Shown here in pieces: positions 38,040 through 50,200 of a stretch of 64,000 bases of DNA. Every line of letters starts with the position of its first letter. The first letter of the stretch is position 1. The notes under the pieces were generated by a model that saw only the letters and a program-made list of their open reading frames with translations, was not told the origin of the DNA and did no database searches. Made by a program: the position numbers and the translations under genes. The stretch lies in NCBI GenBank assembly GCA_900708905.1, contig CAADRB010000001.1, positions 5,735,224-5,799,223 of the forward strand. Reading direction: 5' to 3'. The DNA comes from Hymenolepis diminuta. Taxonomy: Eukaryota > Platyhelminthes > Cestoda > Cyclophyllidea > Hymenolepididae.

Positions 38040-41000
38040 AAAGCAATAAAGAAAAATAAAAATTTTTATTTAAAAAAATTAAATTATCAATATGATTAAA
38101 TAATAATAAACATATCCTTATTTTAATTTAAGTAATAGAGACTGCTATTAGGCATAAAAAATAATAATTTTACATTCAGAAGAATAATATTGCATAATGT
38201 GCATAGATAAATATATTTCATCAAGTTATCTTGAAAAACATGTAAAAATAAATTTTATTGGCTGTGCCAAAAGAGGCTGCAATGAAATAGACGACTAAAT
38301 AATTACATTATTGAGTGATTGTTTTATTAAAGATACAAATATTTCATTCCTTTCAAATAGTTTCAAGAGGTTCTTCTCTGACCTATGGCTTTGTAGTAAA
38401 AAGTATGATTAAATAAACTCTAGAACTCATTCATAAGGGGGACAAATAAGATGTAATATATTGGTAAACAAATTGTCAAATAAGTATTTTGTTAAAGTTA
38501 AGTGGACCATTCATTCATATAAAATATATAAATATCCATGTTAAGATCTTGGAAAACTGGCTTTTCTGTCAAGTAATGACAGCTGCAAAAGAGAAAACCT
38601 TTTTAGTTAGGATACGATTTCGCTGAACTGAGAAAAATTATTCTTAACCGGTTGAAGTAAACATTTTTCAAATACCTAAAATGGCTGTTTAATATTAATT
38701 AATTAGTGGAAGTTCGCTCATCAACAGATTTATTCGTATTTAGGCCTTTGGTTCTCGTTATGCTATTTCCACTCTCGAGAATAGCACAATACAACATTTT
38801 TTAATGTACCAGTACTCAACCTGCGGTATATTATCACCACTTCCATGTTGACTTCATTATCATAGATCGAACAGTTGTTGCAGCTATGGTTGATGCTAGA
38901 GCTATCATAAGCAACAGGCAACCATGGTCTTCAGTGACTCAGTAAATAGATTCAGGGAAAATGCCGAATGTAGTGAACTATTGAAAATTGAGAAAAAGAA
39001 TGAGCGTGAGGGAGAAAATAGGGAAAGAACGAATAATAGGACGAGGAACGAGAGATAGCGTGAGTATCGGGCGTCTGTGCAACCAGTCTTGGAGTTTGCG
39101 GGCGAAAAACTGAGTTATCACAAAAACGGCGAGTAAAAATTGCTACTCAATATTTTCCAACTATAAACAGTTCAAACAGACGCCAAAGCGTGAACAAAAT
39201 GTCTCATCAAAAATTTTAAGAAATATTCAGGGAATCCTTCAGTAACTTACGGATACGAGTTTTAGATGCCTAGTAATCCAATGTAAATTGTATTTACTTA
39301 ATATCTTCCTACCATACTAGGCAAGGCACGATTTTTGTAGATCAATCCTTTTTTTCATGTCTTCTCGTCATTGAGAGTCACTGCCGGTTGATAAGTAAAT
39401 ATATATATATATATATATATATAGGATTAACAATGACACTTTGGTTCATCAAATCGATTCAGGGTGATTATAAGGCAAGAGACAACAAAGGAGGGCCAAT
39501 TGAGTTCCTAATTGTTCTTAATTCCTTTCCAAATATCTTTGTTTACAAATTAATTCCAGTCTGAATGCAGGCTAATGAACCCGCAGATAAGGATTTATTT
39601 AGCCTTTTCTCCTAAGTATTTAACTTATTGTTGCAATATCTGGGACATGTTTTATAGAAATGAGCTGAACCTGCTCATTTTTGAGTATGTAATAGTACGA
39701 TTTGTTTAGTCCAACATCGTTCAAGTATATTTGAACCCTTTTATACATGTTTATTTTTTCCCGGCCAAACACCTGATTGTCTTGAATCAGATCTGACGAT
39801 GGAAGAATGAGATAAACCAACTTCTTTTATATGAAGACTCCAAAAATAGAGAAATTATATCTGTACTCAAAATATGGGGAGCAAGAAAATTAAAAAAATC
39901 TTTTGATTAAAGCTCCAATGACTTTAAAATGCGTAAGTAGACTTAATAAAAGCCAAATTAAATGAACCAACAAACTGATGATGAATATTTCTCCCTATCG
40001 AATCGCAAAAATGTGTATACCAGTTATTTTTAGTTGATGAACAAAGCAGGACATATTTACCACAAACTCTATCAACATAATTAAGGATTCCTTAGTTTGA
40101 CCTATCATTTTTAAATCCCAACAACGTCAATTCTTGTCTCCAACAACATAACTTACTTCCAAAAGAGAGTTTGAGCGAAAAAATGCCAAGATTTATAAGA
40201 GTGTTGTATAAAGTGCTGAGTTGAATGAATCGTCACAATATATTCAGATAATTTTTTGGAGGAGCGGCTCCACTTATTCTTCTGTGTTAGATAGCGGAAA
40301 AATACATTTCATTCAATAAACTCGATTTAAACACAAATTCAATGAAATGATACTTGACTAAATAATAATCTGCATTTTAAAACTATCTACTTATATTTAT
40401 TAGCTACTATAACGATAATTAGCAAAAGTTTAGTGCTGCAATAGTTGTGAAAAACATCTTGAGGGAACAAATATTGAGTGAAGAGCAGTAATGGATGGAC
40501 AGATGCAGAAACGCATGTAAAAAACTTTACCTTGTTGTCACCTATTACATAAAGGTATATTGTATTGCTACAGCCCATTCGACAGCGTGACATTAAATGC
40601 GGGGTTTTTGAGTGAACTCTTCACATTTTCCTGTGACTGAAAATGAATAAATAAATTTTTGCCCTTTGCATTTTAAATATCAAGGTACAAAAACCGTAGA
40701 AGATAGAGTCCCAAAAAGTTTAAAATGATTTGGTATTTTAAACCTTCGAAAGTATTCTCAATTTGGAAAATATGTAAATATGAAAGTGTCTTCCTATGTC
40801 CTAGATACTGGAAGTATTGTAAGAGTCAACAGATCATTAATTTAACTGCATTCACTGGAGTCAATGGAAAAAGAAATCTGTTTTCTTATAGTACTAAACT
40901 TGAAATTGCACTTTTTTAAATTTTAATCAAGGATCAGAATCTGGACACGCAAAAATTGCGTAAACAGGTAAATACAAGATAGTCAATGGTATTGCTTTAA

Positions 41001-41590
41001 TATTAAATTTCTCATTATCAAGAAGATCGTATTTCAATGACCAAAGCCTGATTGTGTCAAAGCTCAGTTTCAGCCTGTTTTCCATGGTTTTTTTACCATT
41101 TTATAAACGCAAACGGATTGATGCTCTCACTTAAAATCAATTTTTACATTTTTAAATAAGTAATTCAGATGATAATTAAAATATAACACAGTTAGCTGCA
41201 ATTCACACGAGGTAGAACTTTATTAAAACAAAAGTTGTTTTGCGTTGTATTATCCTCTTTTTAAATAATTGTAGATGCACAATAGATTAAAAAATGAGCT
41301 TTAGTGCGCGGATTGATTAATGGTTTTAATTTAATTTGTTACACTTTGAATAAATCTTCACAGACCTTCATTCTCTTAATTGGAACAAACTTATGATCGC
41401 AAATTATAATGATTTAAAAATAAATAAGGGTCCTTGAGTTTGATTTTAAAGTATAATTTAAGAGACAAGAAGTATGTTATAAAAATATGTACTCTACACA
41501 CAAATTTTTTAAAAGCAAGACCTAATTTAAAGTACCAAATGAAATTTACGTTAATAATGGTGAATTAATAGAAACCAATAATAAAAACCA
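38040..41590. other. Mostly empty; one weak frame
   Basis: AT-rich. The minus frame 39820-39620 (VFGREKINMYKRVQIYLND and on) has somewhat protein-like content but lacks an ATG and clear splice sites. Confidence 0.35.
39399..39424. repeat. (AT)n microsatellite
   Basis: About 13 AT units. Confidence 0.9.
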
Positions 41591-41601
41591 TTTGTACTTA
41601 C

Positions 41602-41722
41602 ATTTAATAGTAATAGAATTATTTTCAAAGATATCTCCATTGTCAATATCAGTATTTCCAACTACATTCATTTGAGCTTGATTTGGCCGGTAAATCTGAA
41701 TTAGTGGACTTAATTTAGAAAT
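41602..41722 (-). CDS. Ig-domain-like exon, copy 1
   Basis: A 121-nt open exon on the minus strand, acceptor ttgtggcag|ATT and strong donor AAAT|gtaagt. It encodes 40 residues plus one base. It begins ISKLSPLIQIYRPNQ and ends ENNSITIK followed by a Cys codon split by the intron. A proline-containing strand leading into [IVL]xIxC is how many immunoglobulin domains start (strands A to B, with the first domain cysteine), so this is proposed as the first half of an Ig domain from a receptor or adhesion gene. The partner exon holding the Trp and the second Cys was not found, so the Ig call is tentative. A near-identical copy lies 3.4 kb away. Confidence 0.5.
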
Positions 41723-42026
41723 CTGCCACAAATAGGAAATAAATGCATTTGAAAAAAAAACAAAGTATAATCTTGCGACTATTGGAAAGCAATAAAACAA
41801 ACTACTGAAAAAAGTTTAGTAAAATCAAAAGATTTATAGAAGGTTCCTTCAAAAGTAACAATGAAAAATGCTTCTTAAAAGCCGTCCAGTGTTTAGCGAT
41901 ACTTTTTGCCTAATTGCAGTGATAGTTGCTATGGCTCGATGCCTGTCACAATTTTGAAGAATCATTTTATATTGAAGGATGAATCCCTTTTCTCCGAAAT
42001 ATTTTATCTTACACCATCTCTAATCA

Positions 42027-42043
42027 CCACGTCAGGGTCACCA
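42027..42043 (-). other. Putative retrotransposon primer-binding site
   Basis: On the minus strand TGGTGACCCTGACGTGG, beginning with TGG (complement of tRNA CCA) three bases after the LTR end. Several arthropod gypsy-group elements use an arginine-tRNA-type site of similar form (TGGCGACC...). The tRNA was not identified. Confidence 0.5.
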
Positions 42044-42046
42044 ATT

Positions 42047-42345
42047 TGTAGTGGCAGAGTCACCGATTTGTGGTAGGAGTAGTTCACCAGTTTGTAGCAG
42101 TAGTTGGCCAACAGTAAATGAAAGGAAAAGAACACCAAGAAACCATAGCTCGCCCAACGCATCTTCCATAGCTCAATCCTTCTTCTCCAGTTCTCTGTTT
42201 TCCCTTGAGACTCTGTACTGAGCTTATTCAATATAACCTGGTCAACGCAATCCTTGGTGTTCTTTTCCTTTCATTTACTGTTAGCCAACTACTGCTACAA
42301 ACTGGTGAACTACTCCTACCACAAATTGGTGACTCTGCCACTACA
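42047..42345 (-). mobile_element. LTR with 93-bp inverted arms
   Basis: Read on the minus strand the segment begins TGTAGTGGCAGAG and ends CTCTGCCACTACA, so it has TG...CA ends. The first 93 and last 93 bases (42253-42345 and 42047-42139) are reverse complements with two mismatches. Three bases past the end is a primer-binding-site-like sequence, then about 50 bases of leader; the rest of the element is missing. It sits inside the left copy of the segmental duplication and is absent from the right copy. The boundary on the LTR side coincides with the insertion boundary. Arms this long are unusual for an LTR; a foldback or MITE explanation is possible but does not explain the primer-binding site. 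Confidence 0.6.
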
Positions 42346-43373
42346 ACATCATGAATTATTCTATTATTATGCATTTGATTAAGGTAGATGTTATTTATAA
42401 TATTTAATTACACTTTCCACATTTTAGGCCCTTGAAGGGTTTTTAAGAAAGTGATCCTACATTTTAAATTATAAAGTTTCACTAAATGATTATTGATTAA
42501 GCCAGAAATGATTGAAATGTCTTTACTGTTCTCAACTCTTTGTTTTTTTGCTGTTTAAAAACAGTAATTAACGAAGGTATTTGATCATGGTATAAAGTAA
42601 CTAACTAAAAGATTCCGAATATTGCGAGCAAACATGTCGCTCAGAATTACAAGGATTAAATCATGAAGATGGAGCTCAGGAATATTTGGTTTGTATAAAA
42701 ATTTAAACAAAAATTTAATTTAAACGTTCGAACATGATTTAAGTAATATACACCGTACATTCGCATAAGCGAATGCATAGCGAATGTATGATTGTTAATC
42801 CAAAATTCTTGGAGAGAATTAGGTCAAGGAATTTGTTAAATTCTTCCTTCACTGTTCGGCTCAAAGATATTGCGCTTTTGATTTTCAATAGACTGTTTGA
42901 AGAGACTTGAATCAAGTATAATGTTGGGATTAAGTGTTCTTCATACCACCCCAAATTTTATATCAGTTTCATAGTAATTAATACACTTTTTCGTTCGAAT
43001 TCGCGTGAGCATGTGATTTGTGTTTTTTGAAACAGGAACCAAAGTTGTATGTTGGTTTGGTCGAGATAACAAAGCCAAGTAAAAGAATTCCTCGAAATTT
43101 TGAACAAATTTTCTAAATTATGCTTTACAGATAACTTAGGTTTTCATTCGCCTCGCCACAAGATGATTCAAACGATGAACGAGAAGGAAACAATGAAAAT
43201 TTTTCTTGGTAGCGCTAGGGCGAAGTTCTTTGCGTTAAATTTTAGCCGCAAGGTTCCGGAGTAAAATCTCGCCAAACCAGCTCTCAAAATACCGTAGAGC
43301 TGCAAAAGAGTAATCCTTTGATTTAAAAAATTTTCAAATTTGTTTTTACTACTCTGTTCTTCTGACGCTGTAG

Positions 43374-43537
43374 GGTACATCTTAGAACTATCACTACCAG
43401 AAAGCATTACGTCGGAGAAGAGTCATCAGCATAGTAAGGAATTAGTTATAATTGTAAAAAATGAATCGCATACAACCTATAATCATGTCCTAGTATGCAA
43501 GACCAAATCTATTAGGATCACTGGACAAAAAGGATAA
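43374..43537 (+). CDS. Candidate exon, unknown gene
   Basis: A good acceptor (ctctgttcttctgacgctgtag|GG) opens 54 codons reading YILELSLPESITSEKSHQHS, then KELVIIVKNESHTTYNHVLV and a stop at 43537. An opposite-strand ATG frame (43407-43168) overlaps it, and which strand is coding is not settled. No domain recognised. Confidence 0.25.
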
Positions 43538-45009
43538 GCACATAGATAGGGTTAATAGGGCATTGGGCGTCAAAGGGGGACATGCCTAAGGAGGCGTTGG
43601 AATGCAGACATACATCTGAGGATAAAATCACACTAAACATTTATTGGATCCGAGATAAGGACTTGAGTTAGGACAGCTCAGGACACTAGAGATATCAAAC
43701 GCCCTTAATATAATACAAGGAAGTAAAAGGAGTTTGGCTACAGCTAGCAGCTACTTCTACATTCACTTGTGATCTAAGATGTGTAATTGAAATTTTTTGA
43801 ATCTTGTAGTTCTCCTTTTGCAGATATTCTGTTCCTTATTTCTCTGCAGCATGCATTCAACCCGTTTATATCGATATCAATCTGCATATCACACTTAGAA
43901 CAAACAGGACTTTATCTAACAGTTCTTTTACAATAATCCAAACAGTTGTCATCTTAAACTAGTCCACATTATGTTTTATCTATACTATATTCCAAACTTA
44001 TCCCATATCTGAATCATTCAGGTTCAATTTGAGGAGTTTTTACCGGCTCAGAAGTATTTCATAATAAAAGTTAAGATTGGTTAGAACAAAAACACTGAAT
44101 CTCATTGAAACCCTTGGAGTTTTAAATGCCTACTTAAATTTTCCAAACTTTTGAATATTTTTCCGAATCAGCAGTATTTTGGTAGGTGTTTAAGTCCTTA
44201 ATTCAATGGTATTCCTTCAGGATCAGTCAGACTTCCATTTTAGGTGTGATCTCAGTCCGCTTTTCACTACTGATGCAAAAATCGTTTTAGTAAGAGGAGG
44301 AATATATATATTAAACTATTATTGCTGAGGATGAATAATATATATTTTAAATTTTTTGCTCCGTCTAATATAATCACAAAAGTATTTCTAACATTCTAAA
44401 ATATCCTTTTAATTTCTACTTATTTCATTTAGATTTAAATCACATGTAAAATCCTTTTGACAGTAAAACAAACTCTTTGCTCTTTGAATTAACTTATGTA
44501 CAATTAGTTTGCTTCTTCCAAGTTTCTTTCAGACAGCTTTTTGATAAAATGGATTGCATAAATCTGTAAGAGTGTAAAATTAATTTTAACTTTTAGAAAT
44601 GATAAAGCTACCACTTGAATTATTGTTTAAAATATTACAAAAGGTGGATCAATTATTTTAAAATTTGCAAAATTTAAGGGAAAAAATGCAATTGCAATTG
44701 AATATTGTTGGGTCACTGCTTCGATACCTTACAGAGCGACAATATTTTCTCAATTGATTGTCTAAATATATTATGCATTAATACTTCGAATGAATTATTT
44801 ACCATTGAACTCAGTCGATAAAAATTTTAATTTATACCCGTTTTCTAATTTCTAATTTTGAAAAATTTTAAATATAAATTTTTTTAATGATAAAAATAAT
44901 ACACATTATGTTATTTGTACGGTAGGATACACGTCTATGATAATGTGGATATAATCATAGTAAGTGTTTGTGTTAGGGTACCTAAGTTAACTCAAAAAAA
45001 TAGTTGCCT

Positions 45010-45540
45010 ACTTGCATTTGATAGTAATAGAATTATTTTCAAAGATATCTCCATTGTTAATATCAGTATTTCCAACTATTTTCATTTGAGCTTGATTTAG
45101 CCGGTAAATCTGAATTAGTGGATTTAATTTAGAAATCTGCCACAAATAGGAAATAAATGCATTTGAAAAAAAAACAAAGTATAATCTTGCGACTATTGGA
45201 AAGCAATAAAACAAACTACTGAAAAAAGTTTAGTAAAATCAAAAGATTTATAGAAGGTTCCTTCAAAAGTAACAATGAAAAATGCTTCTTAAAAGCCGTC
45301 CAGTGTTTAGCGATACTTTTTGCCTAATTGCAGTGATAGTTGCTATGGCTCGATGCCTGTCACAATTTTGAAGGATCATATTACATCTTGAGTTATTCTG
45401 TTGGCACGCATTTGGTCAAGATAGGTGTTATTTATAATATTTAATTACACTTTCCACATTTCAGGCCCTTGAAGGGTCTTTAAGAAAGTGATCCCACATT
45501 TTAAATTATAAAGTTTCACTAAGTGGTTATTGATTAAGTC
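45010..45540. repeat. Segmental duplication, right copy
   Basis: Second copy of 41596-42525 in the same orientation, without the LTR fragment, so the insertion followed the duplication or was never present here. It holds Ig-like exon copy 2. Confidence 0.8.
45016..45136 (-). CDS. Ig-domain-like exon, copy 2 (GC donor)
   Basis: The second 121-nt copy on the minus strand, same acceptor cag|ATT. It differs at six bases, giving S to N, P to L, N to K, V to I and D to N, and one silent change. The donor reads AAAT|gcaagt, a GC donor in place of GT. GC-AG introns can be spliced, so this may be an alternative exon used less often, or a copy going out of use. The frame is fully open. On the donor side sequence similarity to copy 1 stops at the splice site. 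Confidence 0.45.
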
Positions 45541-45677
45541 ATCTCAAAGATTATTTCAAAAGCCCCACAAAATATTTTATATCGAAACCGAAGATGAAGT
45601 TCTGATATATACAGCGCTTTAACTACACCATTTCGCAAATTAAAAATTTCGGTTGATCGCTGCAACAAAGAAACATT

Positions 45678-46633
45678 GGATCAAGGTCAATATACCCCCC
45701 GGCGGGGGGTATATTGACCTTGATACAAATTGATTATTTACGTANNNNNNNNNNNNNNNNNNNNNNNNNNNNNNNNNNNNNNNNNNNNNNNNNNNNNNNN
45801 NNNNNNNNNNNNNNNNNNNNNNNNNNNNNNNNNNNNNNNNNNNNNNNNNNNNNNNNNNNNNNNNNNNNNNNNNNNNNNNNNNNNNNNNNNNNNNNNNNNN
45901 NNNNNNNNNNNNNNNNNNNNNNNNNNNNNNNNNNNNNNNNNNNNNNNNNNNNNNNNNNNNNNNNNNNNNNNNNNNNNNNNNNNNNNNNNNNNNNNNNNNN
46001 NNNNNNNNNNNNNNNNNNNNNNNNNNNNNNNNNNNNNNNNNNNNNNNNNNNNNNNNNNNNNNNNNNNNNNNNNNNNNNNNNNNNNNNNNNNNNNNNNNNN
46101 NNNNNNNNNNNNNNNNNNNNNNNNNNNNNNNNNNNNNNNNNNNNNNNNNNNNNNNNNNNNNNNNNNNNNNNNNNNNNNNNNNNNNNNNNNNNNNNNNNNN
46201 NNNNNNNNNNNNNNNNNNNNNNNNNNNNNNNNNNNNNNNNNNNNNNNNNNNNNNNNNNNNNNNNNNNNNNNNNNNNNNNNNNNNNNNNNNNNNNNNNNNN
46301 NNNNNNNNNNNNNNNNNNNNNNNNNNNNNNNNNNNNNNNNNNNNNNNNNNNNNNNNNNNNNNNNNNNNNNNNNNNNNNNNNNNNNNNNNNNNNNNNNNNN
46401 NNNNNNNNNNNNNNNNNNNNNNNNNNNNNNNNNNNNNNNNNNNNNNNNNNNNNNNNNNNNNNNNNNNNNNNNNNNNNNNNNNNNNNNNNNNNNNNNNNNN
46501 NNNNNNNNNNNNNNNNNNNNNNNNNNNNNNNNNNNNNNNNNNNNNNNNNNNNNNNNNNNNNNNNNNNNNNNNNNNNNNNCGGGGGGTATATTGACCTTGA
46601 TGCATATTACGGGGGGTATATTGACCTTGATCC
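45678..46633. mobile_element. Larger relative of the 79-bp element, containing a gap
   Basis: Same 24-bp inverted ends as 8160-8238, flanked by GAAACATT on both sides (45670-45677 and 46634-46641). The left end continues through one inward-facing repeat unit into unique sequence (ACAAATTGATTATTTACGTA), then an 835-base run of N; the right end shows two repeat units with a 30-base period. True internal length and content are unknown. It may be tandem subterminal repeats that failed assembly or a longer, possibly coding element. Confidence 0.8.
45745..46579. other. Assembly gap (835 N)
   Basis: Run of N lying wholly inside the inverted-repeat element. The G-rich tandem repeats on its right edge are a likely cause. 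Confidence 0.99.
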
Positions 46634-47041
46634 GAAACATTAATCCTCTGGATAAAATTTTTTGCTTCAATTTTGTTGCTTATACTCGGAATTCCTTCTA
46701 GCCGACATTAGAGGCAAAAGTATGTGGTTTGGTCATTGTTCCGTACTCACTACTTTATCAACTTGTATACAAGTTGTATAAGGCTAACTTTATTATTTGC
46801 ATCCGAGTGCACGATCTTATAAACCAAGAAGCATGAAATCATTTTATCGTCTTAAGGCAGGTGATATTATATTGGATTAATTGAAAATTTTTTCTTGTAC
46901 ATAGAAGTGGCCCAAATTTTAATATCCTCGACTGCTAAGCTAAAATTTGAGGAGCTAAAATTAGAACGAGATAAATGAATGTGGGTTGTGATACGGCATT
47001 GGTTTTTTTAAACTTCGATTGAATTAATGCAGCGAAATTAG

Positions 47042-47290
47042 CCTGAAAAGGATTTAACGGAGCCTAAAACAATTAAATATTTAAAAGACTGGATGACAGA
47101 AAATATCAAATTCAGAAATGCGCAGTTGTCTTGGTATTATAATGAGAGATGGGATTCGTTACAGAGAAGTTTTAACTCTATCACATACTCCCCCAACCTA
47201 GTTGGTAGACTTAAGTTTGAGCAGGGAGAGAAAACAAAAGATTTACCGGAATATGCATCTGTAACACGCAGGAAGCGAGTTAATTGTTAG
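47042..47290 (+). CDS. Candidate last exon, unknown gene
   Basis: Directly after a TAG acceptor-like site (gcagcgaaattag|CC) the plus strand is open for 82 codons: PEKDLTEPKTIKYLKDWMTE, then NAQLSWYYNERWDSLQRSF and a basic end RRKRVNC. An ATG at 47093 gives 65 residues if it is a short gene. The Trp/Tyr-rich middle is unlike random AT-rich DNA. Not recognised. Confidence 0.3.
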   Translation, partial: PEKDLTEPKTIKYLKDWMTENIKFRNAQLSWYYNERWDSLQRSFNSITYSPNLVGRLKFEQGEKTKDLPEYASVTRRKRVNC

Positions 47291-47294
47291 GAAA

Positions 47295-50200
47295 AGAGAA
47301 AATAATTAAGTGACATTAGATAGCAAATTTTGCTATTGAAATGGTAATAAATCAATAAATGGGACAGAATTTAAAATGGGTGTTTCTATGAGTTGTATTG
47401 ATAAATATGTATTTTAACATTAGTTCCGTCCACTTTTAAGATTTTAATACAAAAGTAAGACATGTTTCCACCATCCATTAATAATCTGACGTATAGCATG
47501 ATGTGAATGTGAAAGTGATCATTAATTATAATATTTAACTTTTAAGAATCAAATTATGAAAAAGAAGGGTGATATAATGAGCGATGTATCAAAATAATTT
47601 GTTTCAACTATTGCTCTTCTGTTTTTTAAATTAAAAAATTATCTTTTGTTTATTTATTATACATAGTGCGCAAGGTATCCGAGGCCACTTTTTTTTAATT
47701 AAATTAATCCACAGTGATTGATATCAGAAAATTCCATGACATATACTACTATAATTAATGAAATAAGATCTGGGTTAGTATTTTGTTTATTTATTTTTTC
47801 AGAAGAAAGTGGAAATGTCAACCATTAACAGTTTTAATTTCAGTTTTTCACAAAGTGCGTAGGGTGTCTTCAAATGCCTTACGTACTTTTTATATTCTTT
47901 AATAAGATAGCAAAGCCTGTTATATTTTAAATAACTGAAAACGTCTGAAATTACCGATCCGTTTCTAGGTTAGTTGATCTAGTGATATCACGATGGCTGC
48001 CTTATTAGATATAAATTCCCCACAGGTGCTTAGTAATTTCGGTTATAAAATTAATTGTTACAGGTGATGTAACAATCAGGGGATGATAAATCAGCAGATA
48101 ATATAAACACATTCAACAGTGACAGACAAATGAAACCAAATTATAAATCACAAAGGAATAAAATGATGCAGCAGATTTTAAAAGGAGTGTATATATTTTT
48201 AAAAAAAGCTGTTTATAGTAATATAATGAATGTAAAATAAGCTTTTTAGGGAAGGGTGATGCGTAACTGTATCTATGCGAAAATAGTGTTTGAAAGTGGT
48301 AACAAAATTTGTTCCACGAGGTTTGGGATAATTAGATTTTTTCTATCGGTGTGAAAATCCCATTCTACTACTTTTTAAAATTTATTTTGAAGAAACCCAC
48401 ATTGAAACCTTGTCTGATATGTAGCATTTCGACTATCTGCGTTTTCTGGTATGTAAAACTTCACAAAATTGGACATTGGAGGTAGTCATTGATACTTACG
48501 CCCGAAGAATAGTGAGCTGTTGGAGCATTACCCCTCCTTCCGTGAGCATTCATGTAAAATTAGAAGCATTGCACCCCAATCTTTTTACTCAAATTCACAT
48601 TAAGTGGAGATTTTTATCCTAGTAAATCAATGGCATTTTGAATGAGTTAAAATCAAGTAATCTGTTTAATTTTCCCGCATAACCGGTATATTTTACAGTT
48701 GGTCTAATAACTGGCGTACATTTCAACAAGTTTTGGCACTCAAATAGCACGTAAATATATTTTCAGCCATTTTGAATAGATTATTAAAATCCACAGTAAT
48801 AAAAATGCACTTTTTAATTGTGAGAAGCAAATGAAGTTTGGTTTTTACCGTTCCATGCGTAGTGATTGTAATGGAAAGGATCTTCAATATAGTTTAATCA
48901 AGTCAGCCTGCTTTTGTTGGGATCGTGTTAACTATTATTACTCTGTTAATAATTTGATTATAAGGAAAACATATTTTAAGCGTTTCACTAGTTTTCAATA
49001 ATGTAACCGTTCTTATTAATATAGGCAATAAGACTGCCTTTGAGAACTTAAAATATGTATTTTTTAATCATAACAAATATTTTTGTCAACTTTGATAAGT
49101 TTTATCTACTTTATCAGAGTGGTAACCAATTTGTTTAAATATTTCAACTTAGCAAGCATGAAAATTTAAATTTAACAAATTTCATTTTGGTCTCCTTAAA
49201 TAATAATGGAAAATAATTCTTTTTCCAAAATAAATATTTTCCCTCTTTTAAGGTTTGTTTACCCTGAATGTGTAAATTTGATCTGAATTTAACAAATGAG
49301 TCCATTGTTATCAGCAGTGAAGTGGTACTAGTGCTTTCCCATTAGAGAGATCTCCAGTTTCGTTACGGTATTTTAAAATCTATCAAGCCTAGAATTGTTT
49401 TTATCAGTGAATTCATAATAAATTGCATTTGTCATTTCAGTTTAGTGATCAATTTACATTTTTAACCTTTCAAAGCTTCCCTCTTTAAAGTCAAACAGTT
49501 TTTTTCATAATTGCCACAAGTCACCTACTTCTGGAATAAAAATGTAGAATTAAATATGAAATTAATAAGGATTCCATAAAGAAGGTCAAATAGTCTATTT
49601 AAAACACTGTGCTTACAAATTTGGAAATCTCTGTCTTGTATCTTTAAACAAACCCTCCGAAGTTTGAAATTTCGTTTATTAATAACATAACTTTATAATA
49701 ATTATTCATAAAACCAATTACTAGTTTATTAACCAGGAACGATAATACTAAGTTATTACGTTCTGTAGTATACATCATATGGTTAAACCTCAGCGGGCAG
49801 TTCAACTTTATAAAGAGACACTTTCACCTTTAAATGGCTTTTAAGCGGGAAGAAAATAAAAACGGGTCATTTTCTTAACTCAAGCACTCCGTCAGCTCGT
49901 CAAAATTTTGTACTTAGTAAAATTAACTCCATCCACTAATCGAAAACCCCCTCCAAGATTCTATTATTCTGCCTAATTTCTGTATATTATAAAGAAAATA
50001 AAACCCATGACATATGATTTTTATTCATATTATTGGATTACCTTTTCATTCACTCTATTATCTCAATTTTTTGATGTGCCATTATTTATTTATTCAGACC
50101 TTAAACCTTGACACTCGTGTCCATTCGATTCTGGTCAAAGACTCTCATTTATATACACCTTTTATTTCTCACACTTTTTGAAGTTATGGTAAATTCTAGA

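Larger units (their letters stand above)
41596..42525. repeat. Segmental duplication, left copy
   Basis: Matches 45010-45540 after removal of a roughly 370-base LTR fragment (about 41975-42345). It contains Ig-like exon copy 1 and the intron upstream of it. About 245 bases next to the exon (41723-41968) look identical in the two copies. Farther out (42366-42525) the copies differ at roughly one base in fourteen, mostly transitions. Confidence 0.8.

Noticed and set aside
42004..42231. 75-codon minus-strand frame with a hydrophobic stretch
   Set aside because: It is LTR and leader sequence of the retroelement fragment.
45640..46701. Four open frames of over 300 codons
   Set aside because: Almost all their length is N; the ends are transposon repeat.
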